46,389 bases of DNA from Tissierella simiarum (lineage in GTDB: Bacteria; Bacillota; Clostridia; Tissierellales; Tissierellaceae). The stretch is from NCBI RefSeq assembly GCF_018917865.1, contig NZ_JAHLPM010000023.1, positions 1 through 46,389 of the forward strand. Direction: 5' to 3'. Position 1 is the stretch's first letter; the number at the start of each line of letters is the position of its first letter. Below the pieces are notes generated by a model. It worked only from the letters and a program-made list of their open reading frames with translations, was not told the DNA's origin and made no database searches. The position numbers were made by a program, and so were the translations under genes. This document shows, piece by piece, positions 34,403-42,832 of the stretch.

Positions 34403-35008
34403 CTATATTTCACTTGAAGCTTTTTTCCTTCTAATATTATTAAAAATACCAATTAATATACCAAGTAAAATAAAGGCACCTGGTGGCATAATAAAAATTA
34501 ATGCAGGCTGGAAACCAGGTCCAAATAGACTTTTTCCAAATATGCTACCGGCACCAATTATTTCTCTTAGACTACCTAGTATAAGTAGTGCCATAGTATA
34601 TCCTAATCCCATGCCAAGACCATCTACCACAGATGCTACCACACCATTCTTTGAAGCAAATGCCTCTGCTCTTGCTAAAATTATACAGTTTACTACTATC
34701 AACGGAATAAAAAGTCCTAGGGATTGATAAATTGATGGAGCGTAAGCTTTCATAAACATTTCAATAATAGTAACAAAAGTTGCAATAACTACAACGAAAG
34801 CTGGTATACGAATCTTATCAGGTATTACATTACGAAGTAACGATATAACTAAGTTTGAACCAACTAAAACTACAATAACAGATAATCCCATGGCTACACT
34901 GTTTACAGCAGAAGTAGTAACAGCTAAAACAGAACACATACCTATTAGTTGTACAAATATAGGATTATCTTTTATTAAACCATTATAAAAAACTTTGGAT
35001 AATTTCAA
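34403..35008 (-). CDS. rnfE: Rnf complex subunit E
   Basis: The 201-residue membrane protein shows NPIFVQLIGMCSVLAV and PLIVVNCIILARAEAFA, the Cys-containing motifs of RnfE. TTG 35008 has GGAGGTG upstream. It pairs with RnfA in the membrane core. Confidence 0.95.
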   Translation of the reverse strand: MKLSKVFYNGLIKDNPIFVQLIGMCSVLAVTTSAVNSVAMGLSVIVVLVGSNLVISLLRNVIPDKIRIPAFVVVIATFVTIIEMFMKAYAPSIYQSLGLFIPLIVVNCIILARAEAFASKNGVVASVVDGLGMGLGYTMALLILGSLREIIGAGSIFGKSLFGPGFQPALIFIMPPGAFILLGILIGIFNNIRRKKASSEI

Positions 35009-35027
35009 CGTTCACACCTCCACACAG

Positions 35028-35603
35028 TTAGTTTACAAGTTTTGAAACAAATACTTCCCTTGCAGCATTAACTCCTGCTAAAACAGCATTAGTAGTAATA
35101 GTGGCACTTGTCAATGCTTGCACTTCACTTTCTCCAGAAGGATTTTTACTTGCATATAATTCATTTGTTACAGATTTATTCTTGAAGGAATCAGAAAAAT
35201 AGGATTTTGTTGAATTCGCACCAAGTCCTGGTGTTTCACTATGATTTAGCACCTTCATTCCAGTAATCTTTCCTGCTAAAGAGAAACCTGTAATCATAAC
35301 TACATCTCCTCCATATCCACTGGAAACACTTTTTATTGTATATCCTACTAAAGTGCCATTACTATAGGCTTCTGATATTTCTAAAATATTTGAATTGGCA
35401 TTTTGGATTTCCTTTAATTTATTTTCATCTAAAGTTCTAAATTCATCAGCCTCTGCTACTATCTCTTTCTGAGCTTGTTCATTGGCTATTTTATCTGCCT
35501 CTGCAATTCTTTCTGCAGTTATATTATTGGATACAGCCAAAACTCCAGCAGAAATTACAGTTATCAATAATAAAATTAATCCTAACTTTAATGTTTCGTT
35601 CAT
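35028..35603 (-). CDS. rnfG: Rnf complex subunit G (FMN-binding)
   Basis: RnfG is a periplasmic-side subunit with one membrane helix (about 8-25). Its FMN-binding domain carries covalent FMN on a Thr of the motif LTSATITTNAV near residue 165. The 191-residue length is typical. An ApbE enzyme for flavin attachment is encoded at 20925-21980. Confidence 0.95.
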   Translation of the reverse strand: MNETLKLGLILLLITVISAGVLAVSNNITAERIAEADKIANEQAQKEIVAEADEFRTLDENKLKEIQNANSNILEISEAYSNGTLVGYTIKSVSSGYGGDVVMITGFSLAGKITGMKVLNHSETPGLGANSTKSYFSDSFKNKSVTNELYASKNPSGESEVQALTSATITTNAVLAGVNAAREVFVSKLVN

Positions 35604-36617
35604 TTATTTCACCTCCCCAAATACTTTAGGGCTTGTAAATTTTTCTATCAATGGAGTAGCCACATTCATTAATAAAATTGAATATGAAACTCCCTCTGGA
35701 AAGCCGCCTTTAATTCTAATTAAAGCAGTTAAAACTCCAGCCCCTATACCAAATATTAATTGTCCCATCGGTGTAACAGGGGATGAAGAATAATCTGTTG
35801 CCATATAAAAAGCACCTAATATTAATCCACCGCCTAACATGTGATACATTAGATGTTCTGTTTCAACTCCTAAAACTAATAACATAACAAAGGTTGTAGC
35901 TAAATATGCAAAAGGTGTTTTCCAACTTATAACTTTTCTAATTATTAAATAAGCTGCACCAATTAATAATAATAAAGCTGAAGTTTCTCCAAGAGCACCA
36001 CCAATATTTCCAATAAACATATCTTTTACGGCTGGTAGAGATGCCCCTGCTTCTGCTACAGTTGCTGAAGCTCCTGCATCTGCCATACCATATTTCATTA
36101 TAGATAAAGGAGTAGCTGCTGTCACAGCATCTGGTCCTGGTGAAACAAAGCTTGACATTATAGTAGGCCAAGAAGCTAATAACATAGCTCTTGATGCAAG
36201 TGCTGGATTCATAAAGTTTGATCCAAGACCTCCAAAGAATTGTTTAACAACTATGATACCAAAAGCAGAACCTATAACTGGTATCCACCAAGGTGCATTA
36301 GCAGGTAAGTTAAAAGCAATTAAAATTCCCGTGATTACTGCACTATAATCATTTATTGTTATTTCTTTTTTAAACAGTTTTTGTATAGTAGCTTCAAAAA
36401 ATATAGATGATGCTATAGATATTAAGATTAATTTTAATGCATTAATTCCAAAAAAGTAGACACTACCAATTATTGCAGGTATTAAAGCTATAACCACATC
36501 TAACATTATCCTCTTAACAGACTCATTTGATCTTATATGAGGAGATGAAGAAACTATTAACATATTATCTAGAACAGCAGTATCTGTTTTAGAAGAATTG
36601 ATTACTTTGCCTTCCAT
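35604..36617 (-). CDS. rnfD: Rnf complex subunit D (FMN-binding)
   Basis: The 337-residue membrane protein has about nine helices. The covalent FMN site is expected at the Thr of DAVTAATPLS near residue 185. ATG 36617 is chosen because AGGAGG lies seven bases upstream; the TTG 18 bases earlier is inside that region. Confidence 0.95.
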   Translation of the reverse strand: MEGKVINSSKTDTAVLDNMLIVSSSPHIRSNESVKRIMLDVVIALIPAIIGSVYFFGINALKLILISIASSIFFEATIQKLFKKEITINDYSAVITGILIAFNLPANAPWWIPVIGSAFGIIVVKQFFGGLGSNFMNPALASRAMLLASWPTIMSSFVSPGPDAVTAATPLSIMKYGMADAGASATVAEAGASLPAVKDMFIGNIGGALGETSALLLLIGAAYLIIRKVISWKTPFAYLATTFVMLLVLGVETEHLMYHMLGGGLILGAFYMATDYSSSPVTPMGQLIFGIGAGVLTALIRIKGGFPEGVSYSILLMNVATPLIEKFTSPKVFGEVK

Positions 36618-36635
36618 TGCATTTCCTCCTAACAA

Positions 36636-37964
36636 CTATGATTTTTTCCTTTTTGCAATTATTTCTCTTTTTGCAAATCTTATAGACTCTACTAATGGTC
36701 TTTTAGCAGGGCATATAAATGAACAGCCTCCACATTCAATACAGTCTAAAGCATGATATTTTTCCGCCCTTTCAAATTGACCTTTAAGAGCATACCCACT
36801 AATATAAAGAGGTTGTAGTTTTACTGGACATACCTCTAAACATTTTCCACACTTAATACAAGGTGAAATAGGTTGAGGCGCTGCTTCTTTTTCAGTTAAA
36901 ATTAATATTCCTCCTGACCCCTTTATTACTGGCACATCAGCAGTAAATTGGCTTAATCCCATCATAGGTCCGCCCATTATGATTTTACCTGGCACTCCAT
37001 TAAATCCACCACATTGTTCAATAACTTCTTCAAAAAGAGTTCCAATCTTTACAATTAAGTTTTTAGGTTCTTTTACTCCATTACCTGTTATAGTTACTAT
37101 CCTTTCATATAAAGGTTCCCCTTCTAATATAGCCTCAGCTATGGCTTTAGCAGTACTTACATTATTTACTACGCAGCCTACATCCATTGGCAATCCACCT
37201 GAAGGAACAATTCTACCAGTAGTAGCATTAATTAGTCTTTTTTCATCTCCTTGAGGATATTTTGCCTTTAGTGTAACAATCTGAATATTATCTTCATCCT
37301 TTATTACTTCCTTTAAGGCCTTAACAGCATTTAATTTATTGTTTTCAATACCAATAAATCCTTTTTCAACTCCTACAGCTTTCATTATAGCCTTTAAACC
37401 AAATATAATCTTTTCTGGCATTTCCAACATAAGCCTATGGTCAGCTGTTAAATATGGTTCACATTCAGCACCATTTAAAATTATTGTATCAATTTTTTTA
37501 TCTGAAGGAGGTGATAACTTTACATGAGTTGGGAAACCTGCTCCTCCCATACCAGTTATTCCTGCTTCTTTAATAATTTCAATTATCTCTTTTGAAGATA
37601 ATTTATCCAGATCGCCTTTTGGTTTAACTGATTCATCCATTTCATTAGTGCCATCTGATTCTATAACAACACAATTAGTCCTAATCCCTGTAGGTGTAGT
37701 TATGGTTGTTATATTTTTTACAGTACCAGCTACACTTGAATGAATTGGAGCAGATACAAAAGCTTGAGACTGTCCGATTTTTTGTCCAACCTTTACTTTA
37801 TCTCCTACTTTAACTAAAGCTTCACAAGGTGCACCCGTATGTTGGTGTAAAGGAATATATACAGTTTCTGGCTCTTTTGCATACTCTAATGACAAGTTTT
37901 CTGTTAACTCCTTATAATGTGGTACATGTACCCCACCTTTAAAAGTGAGATTATCAAGTTTCAT
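36636..37964 (-). CDS. rnfC: Rnf complex subunit C (NADH-binding, iron-sulfur)
   Basis: RnfC carries the NAD site of the ferredoxin:NAD oxidoreductase. The 442-residue protein has the NADH/FMN-binding motif ITGMGGAGFPTHVK. Two [4Fe-4S] motifs lie near the end, CIKCGKCLEVCPVK and CIECGGCSFICPAK. It is the first gene of the operon; a hairpin and a TTGACA box lie in its leader. Confidence 0.96.
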   Translation of the reverse strand: MKLDNLTFKGGVHVPHYKELTENLSLEYAKEPETVYIPLHQHTGAPCEALVKVGDKVKVGQKIGQSQAFVSAPIHSSVAGTVKNITTITTPTGIRTNCVVIESDGTNEMDESVKPKGDLDKLSSKEIIEIIKEAGITGMGGAGFPTHVKLSPPSDKKIDTIILNGAECEPYLTADHRLMLEMPEKIIFGLKAIMKAVGVEKGFIGIENNKLNAVKALKEVIKDEDNIQIVTLKAKYPQGDEKRLINATTGRIVPSGGLPMDVGCVVNNVSTAKAIAEAILEGEPLYERIVTITGNGVKEPKNLIVKIGTLFEEVIEQCGGFNGVPGKIIMGGPMMGLSQFTADVPVIKGSGGILILTEKEAAPQPISPCIKCGKCLEVCPVKLQPLYISGYALKGQFERAEKYHALDCIECGGCSFICPAKRPLVESIRFAKREIIAKRKKS

Positions 37965-38013
37965 TCTTTTTCCACCTCTTTATCCATATTATAATTAAAC
38001 TTTTATTAAAATA

Positions 38014-38044
38014 AATAAGCCCAAATTATGTGTGTGGGCTTATT
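38014..38044 (-). terminator. Hairpin in the rnfC leader (terminator or attenuator)
   Basis: AATAAGCCCA and TGGGCTTATT form a perfect ten-pair stem with an eleven-base loop. On the minus strand it is followed by TATTTTAATAAAAG. It is 50 bases before the rnfC start. It either ends dinB transcripts or attenuates rnf. Confidence 0.6.
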
Positions 38045-38084
38045 GTATTCTTTTATTTTATTATAACATTAATTTAATTCGTTG

Positions 38085-38116
38085 TATATAAAATTGGTCA
38101 AATTAAAGACTGTCAA
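38085..38116 (-). promoter_or_regulatory. Possible rnf promoter
   Basis: TTGACA (minus strand, 38116-38111) is followed after 17-20 bases by an overlapping TTTTATATA run as a possible -10. The -35 is perfect and the -10 is not resolved. Confidence 0.4.
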
Positions 38117-38456
38117 TTATTCTTCAAACATAAGCTTAAACCGTTAAAATATCTCTTATACACCACTTATCCACAAGAAGGTACCATCTTATTTTTTAAC
38201 ATTTTCTGACTTATTATGTTTATTTTTACACAGTTCTCAATATCTATTCTTATACTGTATCTTATCAGTATATCCAGCATAACAATTAATGTTTTTTAAA
38301 TAACAATCATAGTATTTTTTTGGTAATTTTCTATATTGTAATTATGTTTGGATATTAACAATCTTCTTTTGATATGCTATTTTTTTATCAAATTATTACA
38401 TTAAATTCATATTCTTAATGTGTTTATAAATCATTATAAATAAAACATATTTTCTG

Positions 38457-39509
38457 TCATAGATTTATACTAAGCTGAATAGGATCTTTTGGATATATGA
38501 AGTTAGATATAGATAAACCTATCAACCTTATCTTCTTCGATAATTTAAACTTACTAGTTAGAATATATTTACTAGTTTCAAATATAATCGAAGAATCATT
38601 TGTAGGTATAGTTAGGCTAATAGTTCTAGTTTCAATAGAAAAATCATAATATTTAACTTTAACTGTAATAGTCTTTATAAGATATCCATTTAATTTTAAT
38701 TTTTGTGATAGGTTAAAAGAATACTCTGCTAGTTTTTTTAAAAGTAAATCTATATCATCTATGTCTTCTTCAAAAGTTTCCTCTTCTCCCAACGATTGGC
38801 TCATATTTTGACTTTCTACTGGTCTGTTATCTACTCCATTAGCAAATTCAAATATCTCTTTTCCTCTCTTGCCAAATAAATTTATTAAAACTTTCTCATC
38901 ATAACTTTGAATATCACCTATGGTATATATACCAAGCCGATTCAATTCTTTTTTAGTTTTAGGTCCTACGCCCCATATTTTAGATACAGGTAAAGGACAT
39001 AAAAATTTTAATTTTTCTTCTTCTTTTATAATAGTAAATCCATTAGGTTTATTTACATCAGAAGCTAATTTTGCTAAAAATTTATTTACTGATATACCTA
39101 TGGAAGATGTTAATCTAAGTTCTTGCCATATATCATCTTTAATCTTTCTTCCTATAAAGATTGGATCTCTATTATTTATATCTATAAACGCTTCATCTAT
39201 AGATATAGGCTCTATTATATTAGAATATTTTTCTAAAATATCATGAATTTCTTTTGAAACTTCTTTGTATTTCTTCATATTTACAGGCAAAAAAATTCCC
39301 TTAGGACACAACTGCTTAGCCTTACTAATAGGCATGGCTGAGTGAATTCCATATGTTCTAGCTTCATAGGAAGCTGTAGCAACTACACCTCTTGAATATT
39401 GAGCTCCTCCAACTATAACCGGCTTCCCTCTAAGATTGGCATTATCTCTTTGTTCTATAGATGCAAAAAAAGCATCCATATCCATATGTATAATTGTGCG
39501 TTGACTCAT
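38457..39509 (-). CDS. dinB: DNA polymerase IV (Y family)
   Basis: This error-prone translesion polymerase has catalytic motifs MDMDAFFASIEQRDN and SIDEAFIDI. The helix-hairpin-helix region has KIWGVGPKTKKELNRLGIYT and a little-finger domain follows. The product is 350 residues. ATG 39509 is preferred, with AGGTG six bases upstream; a GTG nine bases earlier overlaps the site. It lacks an obvious C-terminal clamp-binding QxxLF, as far as I can see. Confidence 0.94.
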   Translation of the reverse strand: MSQRTIIHMDMDAFFASIEQRDNANLRGKPVIVGGAQYSRGVVATASYEARTYGIHSAMPISKAKQLCPKGIFLPVNMKKYKEVSKEIHDILEKYSNIIEPISIDEAFIDINNRDPIFIGRKIKDDIWQELRLTSSIGISVNKFLAKLASDVNKPNGFTIIKEEEKLKFLCPLPVSKIWGVGPKTKKELNRLGIYTIGDIQSYDEKVLINLFGKRGKEIFEFANGVDNRPVESQNMSQSLGEEETFEEDIDDIDLLLKKLAEYSFNLSQKLKLNGYLIKTITVKVKYYDFSIETRTISLTIPTNDSSIIFETSKYILTSKFKLSKKIRLIGLSISNFIYPKDPIQLSINL

Positions 39510-39612
39510 ATAAATCACCTATAATTCCTTATAATAAAAATTTAATTAATATATTAATCAAGACTTTTAAAGCAGTTTAAATTAATTTATATCAGGATCA
39601 CAATCTTCTATA

Positions 39613-39642
39613 TATTAAAAAATCATATACATATGTATATGA
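39613..39642 (-). terminator. Terminator of tRNA-Leu(GAG)
   Basis: The 20-base palindrome TCATATACATATGTATATGA (39623-39642) is followed on the minus strand by TTTTTT. It is AT-rich but positioned five bases after the tRNA CCA. Confidence 0.6.
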
Positions 39643-39646
39643 TAAA

Positions 39647-39732
39647 TGGTGCAGGAGAAGGGATTTGAACCCTCATGAGCTGTGCTCGCTACCCCCTCAA
39701 GATAGTGCGTCTGCCAGTTCCGCCACTCCTGC
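39647..39732 (-). tRNA. tRNA-Leu (anticodon GAG)
   Basis: The 86-base minus-strand sequence has acceptor GCAGGAG/CTCCTGC, an anticodon stem CTATC/GGTAG with loop TTGAGGG (anticodon GAG), a long variable arm GAGC-ACA-GCTC and encoded CCA. The class II variable arm and GAG anticodon give Leu (CUC/CUU codons). Confidence 0.93.
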
Positions 39733-39754
39733 GATATTTAAGTGTCTATATTAT

Positions 39755-39782
39755 ATTATAGTCATTTTTGAACATTTATCAA
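39755..39782 (-). promoter_or_regulatory. Promoter of tRNA-Leu(GAG)
   Basis: TTGATA, a 16-base spacer and TATAAT on the minus strand, 22 bases before the tRNA. It starts directly after the oligopeptide-binding gene stop. Confidence 0.65.
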
Positions 39783-41528
39783 CTAATTTTCTTGCTGGAA
39801 TTCTTTTGGAATATACCACTTTTCTATACCTTCATAAGGATTATAAAAATTAGGATTCATATCTCCTATGATTTTTTTATCTACTAATAAAGCTTTATTT
39901 TTAAAGAATAAGCTTACATAAGGTAAATCTTTAGTAATAAAACTTTGTAAATTTCCATAAGCTTTTATTTTATCATCTCTTGTAGATGCATTAAAAGCCT
40001 CTACTAATAACTGATCCATAGTTTCATTGGAATACTTTATAATATTAGTGTTATACTTAATCTGAGAAGTATGGAAAGCGAAAGATAACTCTGGTATTAC
40101 AGATAAACGCCATCCTAATAAAGCAACATCAAAATTACCTTTATTAATTTTTTCATTTATTTGTTCCCACTGTTTCTGAACCATTTCTTCTGTTAAATTA
40201 TTAGGTAAATTCTCATCAAAATCTTTTATAACTTCTATTCCAATCTTTTTCAAATCGCTTGCTATCATTTCGGCAGCTTTTAATCTTAATGAATTATAAG
40301 AATTAGTAGTTAAAGTTATTGATAATTTTTTCCCATTTTCATCTTCTAGTATCCCATCTTTATCTGTATCTTTAAAACCTAATTTGGCCAGTTCTTCTTT
40401 TGCCTTACCTTGATTAAATCCATATATATTAGAGTCTTCAGATATTAGCCAAGAATCTGGATGAATTGGTACATCAGTTTGAGTTCCATGACCTAAATAT
40501 ACTTTCTGAATTATAGATTGTCTATCTATTCCATAAGCAATAGCTTTTCTTAAACCTTGACCTTTTTCACCTTTAAAAATTTCTTTATTAAAATTGAACC
40601 CTAAAAACTCGTAATTTGGAGATACAAATTCTAGTATTTTTACTCTATTACTTTGATCATATTTTTCCCAATCTACTCCTATTGATGTCGTAACATCTAT
40701 TTGACCTGTTTCAAAGGCTGTTAAAGTTAAATCTTCATTTTCCAATACCTTTCCAACTACTTTATTTATATAAGGTTTACCTTCTCTATAGTTTTCATTA
40801 GCTTCAAGATTTACAGTCTTAAGCTTTTCATAACTAACAAATTTATATGGACCAGTTCCAATAGGAGTATATTCTTTTAACTCAATAGCTTTTATATAAG
40901 CATTTTTATCTTCTTTTCCTTGAGTAAATTTATGTTTTGGTATTATTGGAAAAGTTAAGGTCTCTAAATTATTGCTAAAACTTCTATCAAAAACAATATC
41001 TATATTGTAATTATCCAATATTCTTACATCCATAATTCTACTAATATCAGAATTATTATAACTACCTAAAGCACTTGAGAATATTTTTTTATATATAGTG
41101 TCATTACTAGCATATTTAATTGTATTCACAGTAAAAGCAACATCTTCTGCTGTGAACTTCTCACCGTCATGCCATAACACATTATCTTTTAACTTTATAT
41201 TGATAACTCTTCCTCCATCTTTTATTGAGTAACTATCTGCAAGCTTATTAGCTATATTTAAATTAGAGTCAAATTCAAATAAACTTTCAAATATAAGCTT
41301 ACTAAAAAAGTAATAGCTATCATTTTCAGTCATTAATGGGTTTAAAGTGTTAAAAGTAGTTAAAGGTAATGCAATTTGTCCTCCTTCTACAGGACTATAT
41401 TCTATCTGCTCTTTTTTATCTTCTTGATTACTAAAATTATCTTTAACTATATTGTCTTTATTACATCCAGTAGCTGTAAGTACTATTAAAACAATTAAGA
41501 CTAAAGATAAACACTTTTTATATCTCAA
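39783..41528 (-). CDS. Oligopeptide ABC transporter substrate-binding lipoprotein (SBP family 5)
   Basis: The 581-residue protein has a lipoprotein signal peptide with lipobox TATGC (Cys22). It then has a family 5 substrate-binding domain: FNTLNPLMTEND, NVLWHDGEKFTAEDVAFTV, GTGPYKFVSYE and GLRKAIAYGIDRQSII. It would bind peptides or similar solutes outside the membrane. No ABC permease or ATPase gene is adjacent, so it either works with a distant transporter or is an orphan receptor. It is cotranscribed with the lytic transglycosylase gene by position. Confidence 0.9.
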   Translation of the reverse strand: MRYKKCLSLVLIVLIVLTATGCNKDNIVKDNFSNQEDKKEQIEYSPVEGGQIALPLTTFNTLNPLMTENDSYYFFSKLIFESLFEFDSNLNIANKLADSYSIKDGGRVINIKLKDNVLWHDGEKFTAEDVAFTVNTIKYASNDTIYKKIFSSALGSYNNSDISRIMDVRILDNYNIDIVFDRSFSNNLETLTFPIIPKHKFTQGKEDKNAYIKAIELKEYTPIGTGPYKFVSYEKLKTVNLEANENYREGKPYINKVVGKVLENEDLTLTAFETGQIDVTTSIGVDWEKYDQSNRVKILEFVSPNYEFLGFNFNKEIFKGEKGQGLRKAIAYGIDRQSIIQKVYLGHGTQTDVPIHPDSWLISEDSNIYGFNQGKAKEELAKLGFKDTDKDGILEDENGKKLSITLTTNSYNSLRLKAAEMIASDLKKIGIEVIKDFDENLPNNLTEEMVQKQWEQINEKINKGNFDVALLGWRLSVIPELSFAFHTSQIKYNTNIIKYSNETMDQLLVEAFNASTRDDKIKAYGNLQSFITKDLPYVSLFFKNKALLVDKKIIGDMNPNFYNPYEGIEKWYIPKEFQQEN

Positions 41529-41544
41529 TTTCTTTCCCCCTTAA

Positions 41545-42198
41545 TCATAAGTTTTTTATTGCCTCTTTTATCATACGTCTTATATTATGAATTATACTTA
41601 TATGAACTGGACTAGAGTCATCAGTTTTATTTAAACCATTCTTATAAAGAAATTTATAAATTTTATAGTTTTTAAGTACTTTTTCTACATACTCTTCTGT
41701 TTCTTTAAAAGGTATGACCTTTAAATTTACTCCATCTTCACAGTATCTTTCGTCTAATAGCCACTTATTAACCCTTCCACTTCCTCCATTATAAGCTGCT
41801 AGGACTAAATTAATATCTTGATTAAATTCTTTTAAAAGAGTATTTAGATACCAAGACCCTATTCGAATATTTATTTCAGGATCAAATAATAATTCTTTAC
41901 TATAATTTTCAATTTCTAACTCCTCTGCAGCCCATTCCCCAGTTTTTGGAGATATTTGCATTAGTCCTCTTGCTTCTTTATGTGATACAGCGTTTTTATC
42001 ATATTTACTTTCAACATTAATAACTGCTGCAACTAAATATGGATCTAAATTGTATTCTTCTGAATATTTTACAATATGACTACTAAATCCTAAAGGGAAG
42101 AATGTTGTTACGATTATTCCACACAAAAGTACTAGGATCAGTAGTGCTATAATAAATGTTATAAGCCTTTTAAACATCTTTCTAATTGATAATAACAA
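41545..42198 (-). CDS. Membrane-anchored lytic transglycosylase (Slt family)
   Basis: The enzyme cleaves peptidoglycan glycan strands to 1,6-anhydro ends. The 217-residue protein has an N-terminal membrane helix (about 13-33) and an SLT domain with the catalytic Glu in INVESKYDKNAVS. GLMQISPKTG, NIRIGSWYLNTLL and LAAYNGG follow. TTG 42198 has GGAGGG six bases upstream. It lies between coaE and the peptide-binding lipoprotein. Confidence 0.92.
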   Translation of the reverse strand: MLLSIRKMFKRLITFIIALLILVLLCGIIVTTFFPLGFSSHIVKYSEEYNLDPYLVAAVINVESKYDKNAVSHKEARGLMQISPKTGEWAAEELEIENYSKELLFDPEINIRIGSWYLNTLLKEFNQDINLVLAAYNGGSGRVNKWLLDERYCEDGVNLKVIPFKETEEYVEKVLKNYKIYKFLYKNGLNKTDDSSPVHISIIHNIRRMIKEAIKNL

Positions 42199-42214
42199 AT
42201 GGATCCCTCCATGG

Positions 42215-42832
42215 CTAGATTAATTCCTCTAATAATTTGTCTATCTGTTCGTAAAGTTCTTCAATAATGCCACTATTATCAATTATTCTACTGGATCTAT
42301 TTTTCTTCTCCTCAATTGACATCTGGGCTTTTATCTTAGCTATAGCTTCTTGTCTATCTATTATATCTCTTTTCATTAATCGTTCTATTTGGGTCTCTTC
42401 ATCAGTATAAACAAGCCATATTTCATGAAATATAATAGAATGCTTTTTCAAAAGCTCTATTTGTTCAAATAACAGAGGTATATCTAGAAATACTAATTTT
42501 TCCTTTTCACAATAGTAATTTATATTTTCTTTAATAGCTCGAAACACATAAGGATGAACTATACCATTCAATTTTTCTCTCAAATTAATATTATTGAATA
42601 TTAATTTGCCCAACTTCTTTCTATCAATAGTTTTATCCATAAGTAAAATATCTTCACCAAAATAATCTACTATTTCTTCATAGGCTGGCATAGATACTTC
42701 TACAACCTCTTTTGCTATTTCATCAGCATCTATAACTTTATATCCTTTGCCTTTCAAAATATTGGATACAGTAGACTTTCCTGTACTAATTCCTCCTGTT
42801 AGCCCTATTAATAGACACTTATTTTGTTTCAT
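42215..42832 (-). CDS. coaE: Dephospho-CoA kinase
   Basis: CoaE does the last step of coenzyme A synthesis. The 205-residue protein has the P-loop GLTGGISTGKST, DADEIAKE and the IVHPYV segment. ATG 42832 has AGGTGA eight bases upstream and lies inside the polA end, so the two genes overlap and are coupled, the common polA-coaE order. Confidence 0.95.
   Translation of the reverse strand: MKQNKCLLIGLTGGISTGKSTVSNILKGKGYKVIDADEIAKEVVEVSMPAYEEIVDYFGEDILLMDKTIDRKKLGKLIFNNINLREKLNGIVHPYVFRAIKENINYYCEKEKLVFLDIPLLFEQIELLKKHSIIFHEIWLVYTDEETQIERLMKRDIIDRQEAIAKIKAQMSIEEKKNRSSRIIDNSGIIEELYEQIDKLLEELI

Larger units (their letters stand above)
37965..38456. other. Gene-free 492-base gap between dinB and rnfC
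   Basis: Very AT-rich and without a credible gene. It holds the rnf leader hairpin (38014-38044), a TTGACA box (38111-38116), a perfect DnaA-box match TTATCCACA (38167-38175) and a small hairpin TATACTG/CAGTATA (about 38251-38278). No terminator is clear directly after dinB. Confidence 0.6.

Noticed and set aside
38251-38278. Hairpin TATACTG/CAGTATA in the dinB-rnfC gap
   Set aside because: Seven AT-rich pairs in a very AT-rich region are expected by chance; no T run on either side.
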